A stretch of 64,000 bases of DNA from Clytia hemisphaerica (GCA_902728285.1 CACVBU010000600.1:2048910-2112909); one strand, 5' to 3'; positions 53,701-58,178 are shown, counted from the first letter of the stretch. Notes: generated by a model from the letters alone, not told the origin. A program made the numbers and translations.

Positions 53701-56700
53701 AATTCAATTTCAGGCGAAATATTTGAAAACGCTGAGCCGCGAAAAAAAATCCGAATAAAGTATCTTGATTGTTAGTTTGAGCCTTTACGCCTGACGCTCC
53801 CACTTATATTTCCCTTAAATAAAACATTCACTGTAAGATTCTTATATAACTAATTATGCGATCTTTAGTCTATAATCACTTACTCAGAATGCACTTATGA
53901 GTCCTAGGACAATACATTGTTTCTGCGTATAGAAACAACCAATCATATCTTTAAAATATTAGCGACGTGTAAGAGGGGACTTAGTGATCCTAGTGCAAAG
54001 GAGCATTCGGCTACGGTGCGTAAGGTCGTGGGTTCCCCGGCCGGTTCATACCAAAAACTTCGTACTTCGTACATAAAGGGTACTTGATACCTCTCTGCTT
54101 GATGCTCAGCACATAAGATACCGTCGTTTTGTATAAAATTCCTTTGCCACTCTTTCCAATCTCCTGCCGGTTATCCCGGGGAAAATAGCAGAAAGATGAC
54201 AAAAAATCTTAGTGCGGAAATGGGAATCTCATACAAAACGACGGTTAGGACCGAGGGTATATGGAGAAATCCAGGAAGACAGAGTGCCGCCCTAGACAGC
54301 TAATCGAAAGAGGAGCCTTCGGTTCACAAGCCTTTCTGAAGAGGGAACTGGATGGAAATCTAGATTGATCACTTTTGCAAAAGCTTACAGGCTTCTCAAA
54401 TTTTTAAACGAGATCCCATTTTTTTTAAATTATATTTAGTTGGATTTGCAATCAACCAATAGTCCATCAAGACCACCTAGATAACGCATCGTTGACACGT
54501 GACTTTCAAACAGCCAATGAAACGCAACAAAATACTGACGCTATGACTCAAAGGTTTTATTTTTGACTACATCTTGTTGATTTCTTTTTCATCGTATTCC
54601 ACAGTTGCAGATAGCTTTTAGAGGTACAAAGTCACCTCTTTATAATATATGGAACCAAAATTCATTATTTTCAATGGTAAAGTTTCTAGCCATTTGTCCT
54701 CTCCATGCAAACTATTAACTTTCACTTGAACTTCCTTTGGGGATAGAGGTTCTATTGTTCTAAGGTTAAAAAAATTCAGTGGGAATGCCATTTTTAATCA
54801 TTGAGCTTCGAACGGGGAGAAATCAAATAAATTTCCCAGGGTATTTTCCCACCGGGGACGAAATTCTTTCCAGATTTTCCAGTGGGGCTGGAGTCCCAGC
54901 GGGTCTGTGATACAGGAGAGTATATTCATATTTCCTCTTCCTCATTAAGGTCATCTTCTTCAACAACAACAACAACAGCAAGGAAGACAGATTGTATTTT
55001 ACCAGCACTGGATGTCACTGCACTGTCTGGTCGTCACGTCGCTCTCATTGTATGCAATTTTTTATTGTTTATAAATCTCGGTCTCAAATTCAAAATAATT
55101 GGGCTTTTCCAGAAAAAAAACCATACACCCCCTGTTGAGGAGATCCAATTTTGTTCCAAAGGTTTTGTTCCAAAGTTTGATGTGGTGGAATCCCATAGGG
55201 ATGTACAAAAATCTGTCAAAAATACCAGGAATTCTGGAAAAGCCCATTGATGCTTCTTTTAATTGGGGGTAAATGGCAATTTATAATTGAAAATGCTCTA
55301 AAAATGGCATTCTTAGCTTGAGTAGCAAAATTCCATGATGGTGATATTCTTAAGCATATTCTTAATTTTTTGCCCATTTTCATCATGGATATTCTTATAA
55401 AGTGTATTCTTATAAAAAAAGAGCGTGTAGGTTTTTTGAGACCCTGGAAATGTAAGGGTGCACTTTTGATAGAATGCACTACAAGGATTTTCTTTTAGCT
55501 GGATACATTGTAAGGGTATATTTGGGGACTGCTGAATCGCAAGTCTGACAGTAAAATCTGATATATTTTTATAGTTTTGAGTTGCTTCAGCAAAATAAGA
55601 TATGCAATCAAATTACACTGTAAGAGTGAAAAACGCTCTGTAAAATACACTTTAAGGGTGCATTTTCACCGCTTAAGAGCTACATCATTGTAAGGGTCCG
55701 ATTTTGAAAGCCAAATTTTTGGCGTCACATGCCGTCGTTTGGAAATCGAGTTGCCCTGGGTCCTTCATCGATTTGACTTTATCTTTTTTTCAGCAATCAG
55801 AAATCCACAACCCAAAACCACCAGCGAAAGATAAGCCTTCTTCAGGTAATGAAATGGTAACTAAACAATCTACCAGATGTAGCTCATTACGCCTCATAAC
55901 TTTACAAAAGTATTAAGTTATCCTGACCAACTGTAACTTATTAGTTTCCTTACTTATTAGTAAAACGCCTCCCTTGATCTAATGTCGACATCTCTTGTCT
56001 AATACCGACATCTGTTCTTTAGTTTTTCTGAGTCACTAGTTTTAGCGTCAGTGATTGAAGCCTTATTTCTTTGCTTAGCGAGAGAGGAAAAGATTTTTTT
56101 CAGTGATTCCGACCTCTTCCTATTATTTCCATTTTCTAAAGAAGGGCGTCGGAATTAGATGAAGGATGTCGACATTAGACCAAATTACAATAAGGGAAAA
56201 AGAATCGTTCAAGTCTTATTGCCTACTAAGCTTGCACCAAACGCGAATTTTTGTCTTTTTCACGAAAGTAAATGTCTTGGACAATTAATTATTACAATTA
56301 ACAGGACAATTCGCGAAAGTTTATGCTCGCGAAAGTTTACACGTCTAAAGTATTTTTCTTCCCTCAAATAATTTTTACAGGCTCATCAGTCCACCAACGC
56401 CATAATCGGCGACGCCCACCGCCCTCATCTTCTGGTGAAGAGAAGAAATCGCATTCTGCGCCACACCCGAGGGTGAAACCGTTACTGGAGACAAACCACG
56501 GAAAAAGGGATACCACAACTATGGATGAGAAATGGTCAAATATGGCTTATAGGTGATATTTAAAATAATATGGATATTAGAGATATTATAAACAAAACAG
56601 TTAGAAACAAAGCAATTATCAAAAGAAATAACCTAATGTAAATGATATGGTACTGTGATATGAGGTATTATAAAAGTAGGTCAACAATAAAGCCTTATGA

Positions 56701-58178
56701 AAATGAGATGTGACAAATTTAGAGAAATTTGAAACAAATTTTGATTTTTTTTTCTATATTTCAAAAATCGTAAAATAAAAATGAAGAAATTGGAAAACAT
56801 AAATGTTGTTCGAATTTCGAAAATTGTGCCAAAATTCTCCACTCCGTTATATATTTCAAAGAAATCCCCAACGCCCCATATGTTTCATACTAGGAAATAT
56901 CATGATGTTTAAACGAAACCTTAAGATTCTTACTAAGTACGAGGAATATTTATCATTTTTCGATGTTTAATATGTTTTTAATGTGTTTTGCGCTTAAGGG
57001 ATAATCAAATAGTTTTAGATATTTAGATTACAGAAACCTTCTGCGGTCCTTAATAAAACCTCAAAATATTTTTGTGTAACAATTTTCCAAAGTCGAGATA
57101 TTAAAATTTAAAATTTTTAAAAATTGACTCTTACACGGTTCTTGCGTTGAAATTCTATTGTTTTCATCCTAAAGGTCCTAAAGGCCAAAAACTTGTAACT
57201 TAAATATCTTGACATTAGAAGGATCCCACATACCAAATATTACAAACCGTCTGATTATCCCTGGCCGGAAAACTGCTAAAATTAGCTCTAGAAAAATTTT
57301 AATTTCCTAACGGTGATTTTTAAATTTAATTTTTCTATGCTGACTATAATTTATTTTGTTCATAAATTATTTAAATTATTGTATGAAAATGAAGCTGAAT
57401 ATTTTCAAATACCATCCATCCACTTAATCCTTCTTCCGGATTTGAAAGTTTATTTGAGATGTCGCACCGAGTGTGATTATTTACGTGGGTCCCGTGCCCT
57501 CGTGGGTCCCGTGGGTCCCGTGCCCTCGTGGGTTCGTGCCCCCGTGGGTCCAAAAAAAAAACCCGTGGGTCCAAAAAAAAAACCCGTGGGTCCGAAAAAA
57601 AAACCCTGGGTCCAAAAAAAAACCCGTGGTCCGAAAAAAAAAACCCTGGGTCCAAAAAAAAAAACCCGTGGGTCCAAAAAAAAAACCCCGTGGGTCCAAA
57701 AAAAATCCCGTGGGTCCAAAAAAGAAATCCCGTGGGTCCAAAAAAAAAACCCCGAAAAAAAATCCAACTTCGTGGATTTCATTGGTTGGTTTGGTTCCGG
57801 AAAAATAAATGTCTCGAAACATTCTATTGTTTGCTTGTGTGTTTTAAACTGCGGGTCGGTTTTAGATATTGTCTGCGGGAGACTGAGTGTTCGAAAGTCT
57901 TTTTCTCGAGTTCAAGGTAGGACAAAACAGTCAAATATCAACTCTTTCAATACCGCCAGAAAGAGAAAGTTTCCGGATTCTAGCAATTGACAAATGAGAA
58001 AGTTTGTTGCAGGGCGATTTCTCACTGTTGTTTAATATACGCGTGGGAGCTCTGTCTACATGTCAGCCCCCAAAAAGACATCTCTTATATGAGTCTCAAA
58101 GATATGCTCGAGAGAGAACTCAAATCTAATAAAGAGACATACATGAAATTTTTGATGAAAGCTTCAAAAATTGATTGA
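17585..58178 (+). CDS. LRRIQ1: LRRIQ1: leucine-rich repeat and IQ domain protein 1 (whole gene)
   Basis: Thirty-two coding exons chain by GT-AG sites and reading phase to about 1,610 codons, close to the roughly 1,700 residues of the mammalian protein. The order is acidic N-terminus, Glu/Lys coiled coil, IQ motif 1, a 522-codon charged and then low-complexity exon, LRR block, IQ motif 2, and C-terminal region. The exon at 51115 encodes WGFQNDMTTELMKKRARKM, which corresponds to the conserved EWGFKD-MLKRAQKM block of vertebrate LRRIQ1. The exon at 54950 encodes ILPALDVTALSGRHVALI, matching the family FLPELD--VLNGGRV block. IQ motifs usually bind calmodulin or light chains. In vertebrates LRRIQ1 is linked to ciliated cells and sperm, but its exact role is unsettled. 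Two points are open: the donor of exon 2, and the last exon (candidates 58013-58178 and 59439-59669). Introns carry a tRNA, a GPCR gene and many repeats. Confidence 0.9.
17725..18054. mobile_element. Foldback with TGGGCTTTTCCAGAAA ends and internal tandem array
   Basis: TGGGCTTTTCCAGAAA at 17725 pairs with TTTCTGGAAAAGCCCA ending 18054, and CTGTTGAGGATA pairs with TATCCTCAACAG inside. The centre holds about seven imperfect 35-45 bp units built round CCCCCTGGATATCC. It lies in intron 1, starting 24 bases after the donor. Relatives are at 44993-45236 and 55100-55246. Confidence 0.8.
18138..18362. mobile_element. Foldback element with TACACGTTT ends
   Basis: TACACGTTTATTTTTATAA at 18138 is complemented by TTATAAAAAACGTGTA ending 18362. 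The inside alternates AAGAACAAGTTAAGAAC motifs and a CATCCGGATCCGG palindrome. The CATCCGGAT motif recurs at 53220 in a similar element. Confidence 0.6.
18452..18608 (+). CDS. LRRIQ1: LRRIQ1 exon 2 (two possible donors)
   Basis: The acceptor is ACTATTTCCAG. The first 30 codons (to 18541) end at donor GTAAGC in phase 0, which fits exon 3. The frame continues for 22 more codons of strongly coding character (SERRAESVLQESKEIVSFVEN) to a second donor, GTAAGC, at 18609. Using the second donor would put TAA at the junction with exon 3, so it would need an extra exon that I could not find between 18609 and 20952. The start is firm, the end is not. Confidence 0.65.
18953..20640. repeat. Complex repeat block in intron 2
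   Basis: A block of about 64 bp beginning near TGTAGGCAAAAACAGCCATT occurs at about 18951-19013 and again at 20381-20445. A segment of about 200 bp with AACATTCGAACGTTCGATTA appears at 20165-20368 and 20446-20633. Between them, 19260-19340 and 19741-19815 repeat a TTCTCGAGATTTCATCATTA unit about 480 bp apart, with GCCGGAAA motifs scattered through. A (CGTTCGTC)n microsatellite lies at 19059-19097. No ORF of note is present. It looks like a segmentally duplicated non-coding element. Confidence 0.65.
20671..20807. mobile_element. Palindromic hairpin element
   Basis: GTTGGTTATTGGATTTATTA from 20689 pairs with the complement ending at 20789 across a TCGGCTTCGCCTCG loop, and the arms extend outward with ATATTCAAT/ATTGAATAT. 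The arms are about 45-60 bp with few mismatches. Confidence 0.75.
20953..21011 (+). CDS. LRRIQ1: LRRIQ1 exon 3
   Basis: The exon runs from acceptor AACGTTTCAG to donor GTACCT. It encodes KMKMKNEEELLETSSFVQE and leaves 2 bases, in phase with exon 4. Composition is charged and helical. Confidence 0.65.
21138..21225 (+). CDS. LRRIQ1: LRRIQ1 exon 4
   Basis: Acceptor CATCTAGCGAACAG was preferred over the CATCTAG seven bases earlier because only it keeps the frame with exon 3. The exon encodes KTSTEELLKRKLQEELYIE and ends RNT at donor GTAAGT, phase 0. Confidence 0.7.
22291..22484 (+). CDS. LRRIQ1: LRRIQ1 exon 5
   Basis: Acceptor TTTTTCTTTGCAG is followed by 64 codons, very Glu-rich, starting VLKDLEKEEEEENHVAVKQ and ending in a TEKELNELTEKQNEEAES coiled coil. 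The donor is GTTGAT. The next codon is split 2+1. Confidence 0.85.
23200..23320 (+). CDS. LRRIQ1: LRRIQ1 exon 6
   Basis: Acceptor CAACCTCGCAG and donor GTTCCC bound 40 codons plus a split Arg. The peptide begins KVTEKLRKESIVNDLLNEE and ends KQEEEQQ, continuing the coiled coil. Confidence 0.85.
23762..23836 (+). CDS. LRRIQ1: LRRIQ1 exon 7
   Basis: This is a 25-codon phase-0 exon after TATTTTATTTAG, encoding LEAQRLEEDLHKEEKKINN, with donor GTTAGT. It continues the charged helix. Confidence 0.85.
24106..24159 (+). CDS. LRRIQ1: LRRIQ1 exon 8
   Basis: This is an 18-codon phase-0 exon encoding ELIDNEMMKEKERLNELK, between acceptor TTACCATAG and donor GTACTT. Confidence 0.85.
24196..24806. mobile_element. 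Nested MITEs in intron 8
   Basis: The outer element has AAGGTTTTGTTTTTATATAAG near 24196 pairing with CTTATTTAAAAACAAAACCTT ending about 24806. Inserted in it is a 388-bp element, 24395-24782, with ends CATAGCGTCAGCC and GGCTGACGCTATG and a direct CTCTT flank on each side. The inner element holds several long G runs. It is non-coding. Confidence 0.75.
24891..24958. mobile_element. MITE, CCCAGCTGGCACACAACGTT family, copy 3 (shortened)
   Basis: This 68-bp copy has ends CCCAGCCGGGACACAACGT and ACGTTCTGTGTCAGCTGGG and has lost part of the centre. Confidence 0.65.
25015..25634. mobile_element. Inverted-repeat element, possibly two nested
   Basis: AGTCTCCATA at about 25020 pairs with TATGGAGACT ending about 25634. 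Inside, GGAACCTTTAGCATCTAGGA at 25206 pairs with TCCTAGATGCTAAAGGTCC ending 25624. The left part repeats CTCCTTAACTCGAATGT and related phrases, as in the element at 10416-10593. No coding capacity is seen. Confidence 0.65.
25964..26040 (+). CDS. LRRIQ1: LRRIQ1 exon 9 (start of IQ motif 1)
   Basis: Acceptor TTGGGTTTCAG and donor GTAATT bound 25 codons. The C-terminal part AAICIQKNFRMA is the first half of an IQ calmodulin-binding motif completed by exon 10 (K-IRRVYYP). The split codon gives Lys. Confidence 0.9.
26529..28097 (+). CDS. LRRIQ1: LRRIQ1 exon 10 (large exon)
   Basis: This is the largest exon, 522 codons. It starts IRRVYYPKLVALAKERKEIE, finishing the IQ motif, then runs about 80 residues of Lys/Glu/Arg coiled coil (ERRKEKEKARLREIEAKNQE). 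The rest is Ser/Thr/Asn/Asp-rich, probably disordered, with few hydrophobic residues. It ends FLPLYEAWLRKTDSVK at donor GTACAA. A large, poorly conserved central exon is typical of this gene. Confidence 0.9.
28830..28900 (-). tRNA. tRNA-Asp (anticodon GTC)
   Basis: On the minus strand the sequence starts TCCTCGGTAGTATAGTGGTA and ends GGTTCGATTCCCCGCCGGGGA. The acceptor stem TCCTCGG/CCGGGGA pairs throughout, with one G-U. The anticodon loop is CTGTCAC with anticodon GTC, and A-box and B-box (GGTTCGATTCC) promoters are intact. An A run on the plus strand at 28818-28822 gives a T-run terminator just downstream. There is no intron and CCA is not encoded. It lies in intron 10 of LRRIQ1, on the opposite strand. 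Confidence 0.95.
29788..29826 (+). CDS. LRRIQ1: LRRIQ1 exon 11
   Basis: A 39-base exon encoding (R)LDPIKRKNRVVI(R) between acceptor TTTTATTTTTAG and donor GTATGT. The phases match on both sides. Confidence 0.8.
30299..30371 (+). CDS. LRRIQ1: LRRIQ1 exon 12
   Basis: Acceptor CATTTTCTAG and donor GTAACA bound (S)ASSDKRNVKQLSLEQIQKH and then ITSFE. This is the segment just before the leucine-rich repeats. The following intron, about 9.1 kb, is the longest in the gene and carries the minisatellite and the GPCR gene. Confidence 0.8.
30991..31127. mobile_element. MITE with GGGTGGACGAA ends, copy 1
   Basis: GGGGTGGACGAACC at 30991 pairs with TTCGTCCACCGCCC near 31127. A related element is at about 43715-43895, sharing AACCTTTTCA, CAAAAAG and the CCCTGGAAA blocks. 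Confidence 0.65.
31304..32410. repeat. 17-bp minisatellite, about 65 units
   Basis: This is a tandem array of the 17-mer GGACTACTTTAATTGAT. Most units are identical. A common variant has GACGG in place of GATGG and recurs at irregular spacing, which hints at higher-order duplication. A few units are expanded or truncated (near 31420-31460, 31800-31860, 32020 and 32105). It lies in intron 12 of LRRIQ1. Confidence 0.97.
32411..34727. other. Intronic sequence without recognised genes
   Basis: AT-rich intron sequence. A dispersed repeat copy at about 34010-34150 contains TTTCATCATGGATATCCTTA and an AAAAAAAGCGTGTA motif, also seen at 45880-46060 and 55270-55430. GGCGCACCCGGTA near 33940 resembles one end of the element at 36125-37520, but no partner was found. 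Confidence 0.5.
34728..35762 (+). CDS. Intron-nested 7TM receptor, divergent rhodopsin-like GPCR
   Basis: This single-exon gene of 344 codons has seven hydrophobic spans, at about residues 41-64, 75-99, 110-140, 155-174, 188-210, 228-250 and 262-286. NNTT near residue 13 is a likely glycosylation site. TM3 ends SFDRLMHI, a DRL in place of DRY. Cys107 sits at the top of TM3, but the loop between TM4 and TM5 has no Cys, so the usual disulfide is missing. TM6 has a Pro (QSP) but no CWxP, and TM7 has CPTVVGII where NPxxY is expected. The tail is basic and Ser/Asn-rich. It is on the same strand as LRRIQ1, inside its intron 12, and is intronless, which suits a retrocopied or lineage-expanded receptor. 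The ligand is unknown. An ATG at 34743 is an alternative start. Confidence 0.75.
   Translation: MRNNMIPMNSGGNNTTINLIHKCTRIFDNIVEAPIEARRSFVAVSIFFGVTCFILSSVVVWAIFKTKVWTSQSTRLILIASVIDIVGSLVKNFCISLYVASSENLACPTKNVLLSVAVSLSYGHFFMTVVISFDRLMHILFLNNYVTKFNSKRCNLVLLTALVLQILQTVLYGIGSSSANAGEGSKLTLPIHVISYIACISFYGTSIMKLRSIIGSNLSNDSRSLTKMASIYIIIYLAQSPLIIFQVLILKSSIHFQAWHVSIISFTAFLCPTVVGIIHALAFLINNRPCRALVRTVFSRTRDVICSTSSVIPIIEVPYRLKNIRGKSQENNTVNRNRDSNTNL
36125..37520. mobile_element. TA-flanked inverted-repeat transposon (mariner-like, non-autonomous)
   Basis: CCGGGTGCACC follows TA at 36125-36126, and GGTGCACCCGG precedes TA at 37519-37520. The inverted ends stay similar for about 190 bases (for example TTGTCGAAATATTGTGAGCTTC against its complement near 37470). 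TA duplication with short ends of this sort is typical of Tc1/mariner relatives. The interior is split by the hAT-type insertion at 36389-37095, and no transposase is visible. Confidence 0.8.
36389..37095. mobile_element. hAT-type non-autonomous element with 8-bp TSD
   Basis: The ends are CAGTGGCGTTGTGG and CCACAACGCCACTG, and the target duplication TTTCCAAC is perfect at 36381-36388 and 37096-37103. CAGTGGCG-type ends with 8-bp duplications are characteristic of hAT elements. The 707-bp interior has G-rich tracts, repeated CGCTCGCATT motifs and no transposase. It is inserted in the element at 36125-37520, so it is the younger of the two. Confidence 0.9.
38613..38981. mobile_element. Inverted-repeat element with TACTCTTGTCTCCCGAATA ends
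   Basis: TACTCTTGTCTCCCGAATA at 38613-38631 is the exact complement of 38963-38981. Inside are several G runs of 6-14 bases. It resembles the TACTCTTAGGTTCCAAATA elements at 47828, 62162 and 62810 in layout. Confidence 0.8.
39492..39647 (+). CDS. LRRIQ1: LRRIQ1 exon 13 (first LRR exon)
   Basis: Acceptor TCTTACTTTAG and donor GTAAAT bound 52 codons, phase 0. LRR-type patterns are HFPSIDSLLLIDSHIQ and GIEKLQHLTTLKLK. Confidence 0.9.
39725..40010. repeat. Low-complexity CCGTTTTCCCGTC repeat
   Basis: Short phrases such as CCGTTTTCCCGTCAAAATT and AATCCCGTAGTACCG recur and are flanked by G-rich (39732) and C-rich (39988) runs that can pair. It is probably a degenerate foldback in intron 13. Confidence 0.4.
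40399..40546 (+). CDS. LRRIQ1: LRRIQ1 exon 14 (LRR)
   Basis: Acceptor TTCGTTCTTCAG and donor GTAAGT bound 49 codons plus 1 base. It carries two LRRs: LRVLDISENNITNLFGLSEL and FLSYLDASDNRISKI. Confidence 0.92.
40920..40987 (+). CDS. LRRIQ1: LRRIQ1 exon 15 (LRR)
   Basis: Acceptor TTTATATTTCAG and donor GTAAAG bound (N)GIEECRNMVYLNLDNNQLI and then SLK, one LRR. Confidence 0.92.
41150..42640. repeat. Opposed tandem arrays forming a foldback
   Basis: The left array (about 41165-41670) has some seven units of roughly 40-75 bp built from AAGTCCCGAGGTCCCGAA, then ATATGTCAAAATTCTATCAA and TTACACCAACC. The right array (about 42295-42620) is its complement (TTCGGGACCT, GGTTGGTGTAA). Between them, 41690-42285 is pyrimidine-rich with its own repeats of roughly 120 bp (ACTTGAGTTTCC, GTGTGGAAAT). 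The arms could form a very large hairpin in the intron 15 transcript. Confidence 0.8.
43715..43895. mobile_element. MITE with GGGTGGA ends, copy 2
   Basis: This is related to 30991-31127. It has CCGGGTGGAGAAACCTTTTC on the left and AAGTTCTTCCACCGTGGC on the right, with an internal AGGGTGGACGAAC. It is more diverged than copy 1. Confidence 0.55.
44119..44244 (+). CDS. LRRIQ1: LRRIQ1 exon 16 (LRR)
   Basis: Acceptor ATACATTCATAG and donor GTATGA bound 42 codons, phase 0, with LSKLSWLSLRHNDVTSLPEI and LVKLDVTENNLIE. Two LRRs. Confidence 0.92.
44993..45236. mobile_element. Foldback with TGGGCTTTTCCAGAAA-type ends, copy 2
   Basis: TGGGCTCTTCCAGAAAAT at 44993 pairs with TTTTCTGGAAAAGCCCA ending 45236, and GGGGGATGGAGGATAT pairs with ATCCTCCACCCCCC. 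It ends 20 bases before exon 17. Confidence 0.75.
45257..45384 (+). CDS. LRRIQ1: LRRIQ1 exon 17 (LRR)
   Basis: Acceptor CCTTTGACAG and donor GTTTGA bound 42 codons plus 2 bases. The LRR core is LLTSLSLDSNTIQHLDGMA, followed by LLIIISASNN. Confidence 0.9.
45720..45878. mobile_element. Near-perfect palindromic MITE
   Basis: The arms of about 65-70 bp start CAATAGACAATATCGGCTTT and end AAAGCCGATATCGTCTATTG. The loop is about 20 bases (GGACGATATTGACGTTTC). It interrupts a dispersed repeat whose intact form is at 55266-55430 (GAGTAGCAAAATTCCATG), so the insertion point can be read directly. Confidence 0.88.
46152..46322 (+). CDS. LRRIQ1: LRRIQ1 exon 18 (LRR and cap)
   Basis: Acceptor TTTTCTTTTCTAG and donor GTAAGC bound (R)LEDVSPLFNLPHLLQLNVK and then GNLISNLNN, followed by FLQQICLVDNPVLEI, a typical LRR C-terminal cap. 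56 codons plus split ends. Confidence 0.92.
46676..46739 (+). CDS. LRRIQ1: LRRIQ1 exon 19
   Basis: Acceptor TTATGTTTGTAG and donor GTAAAC bound (T)KCLNIVDNLSMDIEETLER and then LQ, phase 0 at the end. Confidence 0.85.
46981..47136. mobile_element. Palindromic MITE, CACCATTGCAATGT family, copy 1
   Basis: TATTCATGATATACACCATT at 46981 pairs with AATGGTGCATATCATGAATA ending 47136. The inner parts CCCAACAGCTGATTGGTTG and CAACCAATTAGCTGTTGGG also pair. Copy 2 is at about 61980-62116. Confidence 0.85.
47322..47435 (+). CDS. LRRIQ1: LRRIQ1 exon 20
   Basis: Acceptor GTAATTTTTCAG and donor GTATTT bound 38 codons, phase 0, starting TGASESFQKLCFEQAMTLLS. Helical, after the LRR cap. Confidence 0.88.
47665..47804 (+). 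CDS. LRRIQ1: LRRIQ1 exon 21
   Basis: Acceptor GATTCAATTTCAG and donor GTGAGC bound 46 codons plus 2 bases, starting IPLLDKLDEKCERFYQIHKK and ending HHSF. Confidence 0.9.
47828..47938. mobile_element. MITE with TACTCTTAGGTTCCAAAT ends, copy 1
   Basis: TACTCTTAGGTTCCAAAT at 47828 pairs with ATTTGGAACCTAAGAGTA ending 47938, around C-rich runs. It lies 24 bases after exon 21. Copies 2 and 3 are at 62162-62392 and 62810-63108. Confidence 0.82.
48230..48272 (+). CDS. LRRIQ1: LRRIQ1 exon 22 (start of IQ motif 2)
   Basis: A 43-base exon encoding (R)AYTENDSNKAIQIQ between acceptor CATTCCTTAG and donor GTAAAA. Its end, AIQIQ, opens the second IQ motif. Confidence 0.88.
48355..48590. mobile_element. 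SINE-like repeat, copy 1
   Basis: This contains GCCGGGTCATACCAAAGATT, then TGGTACTTGATGCCTCTCTA and a tail with AGAGGAGCCTTCGGGT and GACTGCGGTCGCAG. The same order of motifs is at 53975-54325, and the 3' part alone is at 49074-49215. In the third copy the left end looks like a tRNA-type B box, so the family is probably tRNA-derived. Confidence 0.6.
48740..48948 (+). CDS. LRRIQ1: LRRIQ1 exon 23 (IQ motif 2)
   Basis: Acceptor CTCATTCCCAG and donor GTATAC bound 69 codons plus 2 bases. AVYRGYRVRIAYLSF joins AIQIQ of exon 22 into a classic IQxxxRGxxxR motif. The rest is acidic (EFDYEEEINLEDFEMNENDD) and ends STPLNLN. Confidence 0.93.
49074..49215. mobile_element. SINE-like repeat, copy 2 (3' part)
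   Basis: This shares GTGGAGAAATC, CTACCTTCGG, AGATAGTTATCAAAAGGAG and GATTGCGGTCTCAAG motifs with the copies at 48355 and 53975. The left half is missing or diverged. Confidence 0.5.
49406..49472 (+). CDS. LRRIQ1: LRRIQ1 exon 24
   Basis: Acceptor TGTCTTTAAG and donor GTATGT bound (K)NVPLPGLNGRLGSSKPAAD and then QSE. The phase fits exons 23 and 25. Confidence 0.85.
50398..50558 (+). CDS. LRRIQ1: LRRIQ1 exon 25
   Basis: Acceptor CGTGATTCCAG and donor GTATGT bound 53 codons plus 2 bases, starting FKEAWKRTTTSVTNEISAIG and ending EELASE. The split codon gives the Trp of the conserved EWGF motif. Confidence 0.92.
51115..51197 (+). CDS. LRRIQ1: LRRIQ1 exon 26 (conserved EWGF block)
   Basis: Acceptor CTAATTTGCAG and donor GTATGG bound GFQNDMTTELMKKRARKMGS and then NNKKKRL. 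This is the clearest family signature, matching the WGFKD-MLKRAQKM block of vertebrate LRRIQ1. Confidence 0.95.
52579..52683 (+). CDS. LRRIQ1: LRRIQ1 exon 27
   Basis: Acceptor CATTTTTCAG and donor GTAAGA bound (D)PRKRYELFKKMDRTLNHTV and then ISPRPKQPYRKSYFE. The YFE end matches a conserved YFEG motif of the family. Confidence 0.9.
53203..53396. repeat. Dispersed ACACGTTTTTTT/CATCCGGAT repeat
   Basis: It starts TACACGTTTTTTTCAAGAAC with a GAACATCCGGATGTTC palindrome and ends near TTCTTATAAAGCTTGT. It is a diverged relative of 18138-18362. Confidence 0.5.
53430..53481 (+). CDS. LRRIQ1: LRRIQ1 exon 28
   Basis: Acceptor TATGCATTTCAG and donor GTAACT bound (S)NATPRQLDSDAKDFVY. With exon 29 it gives DFVYSWI, corresponding to the family Y-WLHTQ region. 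Confidence 0.85.
53975..54325. mobile_element. SINE-like repeat, copy 3, with an inserted MITE
   Basis: The left end GGTGCGTAAGGTCGTGGGTT includes a B-box-like GTGGGTTCCCCG, followed by GGTTCATACCAAAAACTTCG, GGTACTTGATACCTCTCTGC and a 3' AGAGGAGCCTTCGGTT motif. At about 54120-54245 it is interrupted by an inverted-repeat element with ends ACCGTCGTTTTGTAT and ATACAAAACGACGGT. Confidence 0.65.
54440..54553 (+). CDS. LRRIQ1: LRRIQ1 exon 29
   Basis: Acceptor TTATATTTAG and donor GTTTTA bound (S)WICNQPIVHQDHLDNASLT and then RDFQTANETQQNTDAMTQ. Phase fits both neighbours. Confidence 0.88.
54836..54912. repeat. Dispersed repeat fragment (GGGTCTGTGA family)
   Basis: Third copy of the repeat seen near 2550 and 2926: CCACCGGGGACGAAATTCT, CCAGATTTTCCAGTGGG and GCGGGTCTGTGA. 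It ends 37 bases before the acceptor of exon 30. Confidence 0.6.
54950..55049 (+). CDS. LRRIQ1: LRRIQ1 exon 30 (conserved ILPALD block)
   Basis: Acceptor TCTTCCTCATTAAG and donor GTATGC bound (R)SSSSTTTTTARKTD and CILPALDVTALSGRHVALI, phase 0 at the end. The latter matches the conserved FLPELD--VLNGGRV motif of LRRIQ1. The short ACA repeat encodes a Thr run. Confidence 0.9.
55100..55246. mobile_element. Foldback with TGGGCTTTTCCAGAAA ends, copy 3
   Basis: TGGGCTTTTCCAGAAA at 55100 pairs with TTCTGGAAAAGCCCA ending 55246, with ACACCCCCTGTTGAGGAGAT inside as in copy 1. It starts 50 bases after exon 30. Confidence 0.78.
55266..55440. repeat. Dispersed repeat with TTTCATCATGGATATTCTTA
   Basis: Intact-looking copy of a family also at 34010-34150 and at 45660-46060 (the last split by the palindromic MITE at 45720). 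Shared blocks include AAAATGGCATTCTTAG, AAAATTCCATGATGG and ATTCTTATAAAAAAAGAGCG. Confidence 0.65.
55794..55845 (+). CDS. LRRIQ1: LRRIQ1 exon 31
   Basis: Acceptor ATCTTTTTTTCAG and donor GTAATG bound QSEIHNPKPPAKDKPSS plus 1 base, in phase with exons 30 and 32. Confidence 0.8.
56381..56552 (+). CDS. LRRIQ1: LRRIQ1 exon 32
   Basis: Acceptor AATTTTTACAG and donor GTGATA bound (G)SSVHQRHNRRRPPPSSSGE with a basic, Pro/Ser-rich continuation ending MDEKWSNMAY. Last exon placed with confidence. It leaves 2 bases, so the next must start with 1. Confidence 0.85.

Noticed and set aside
57313..57990. Long reading frames of up to 225 codons on both strands with VGPKKKP-type repeats
   Set aside because: They are open only because the GTGGGTCC(A)n tandem repeat lacks stops, and all frames and both strands are open.
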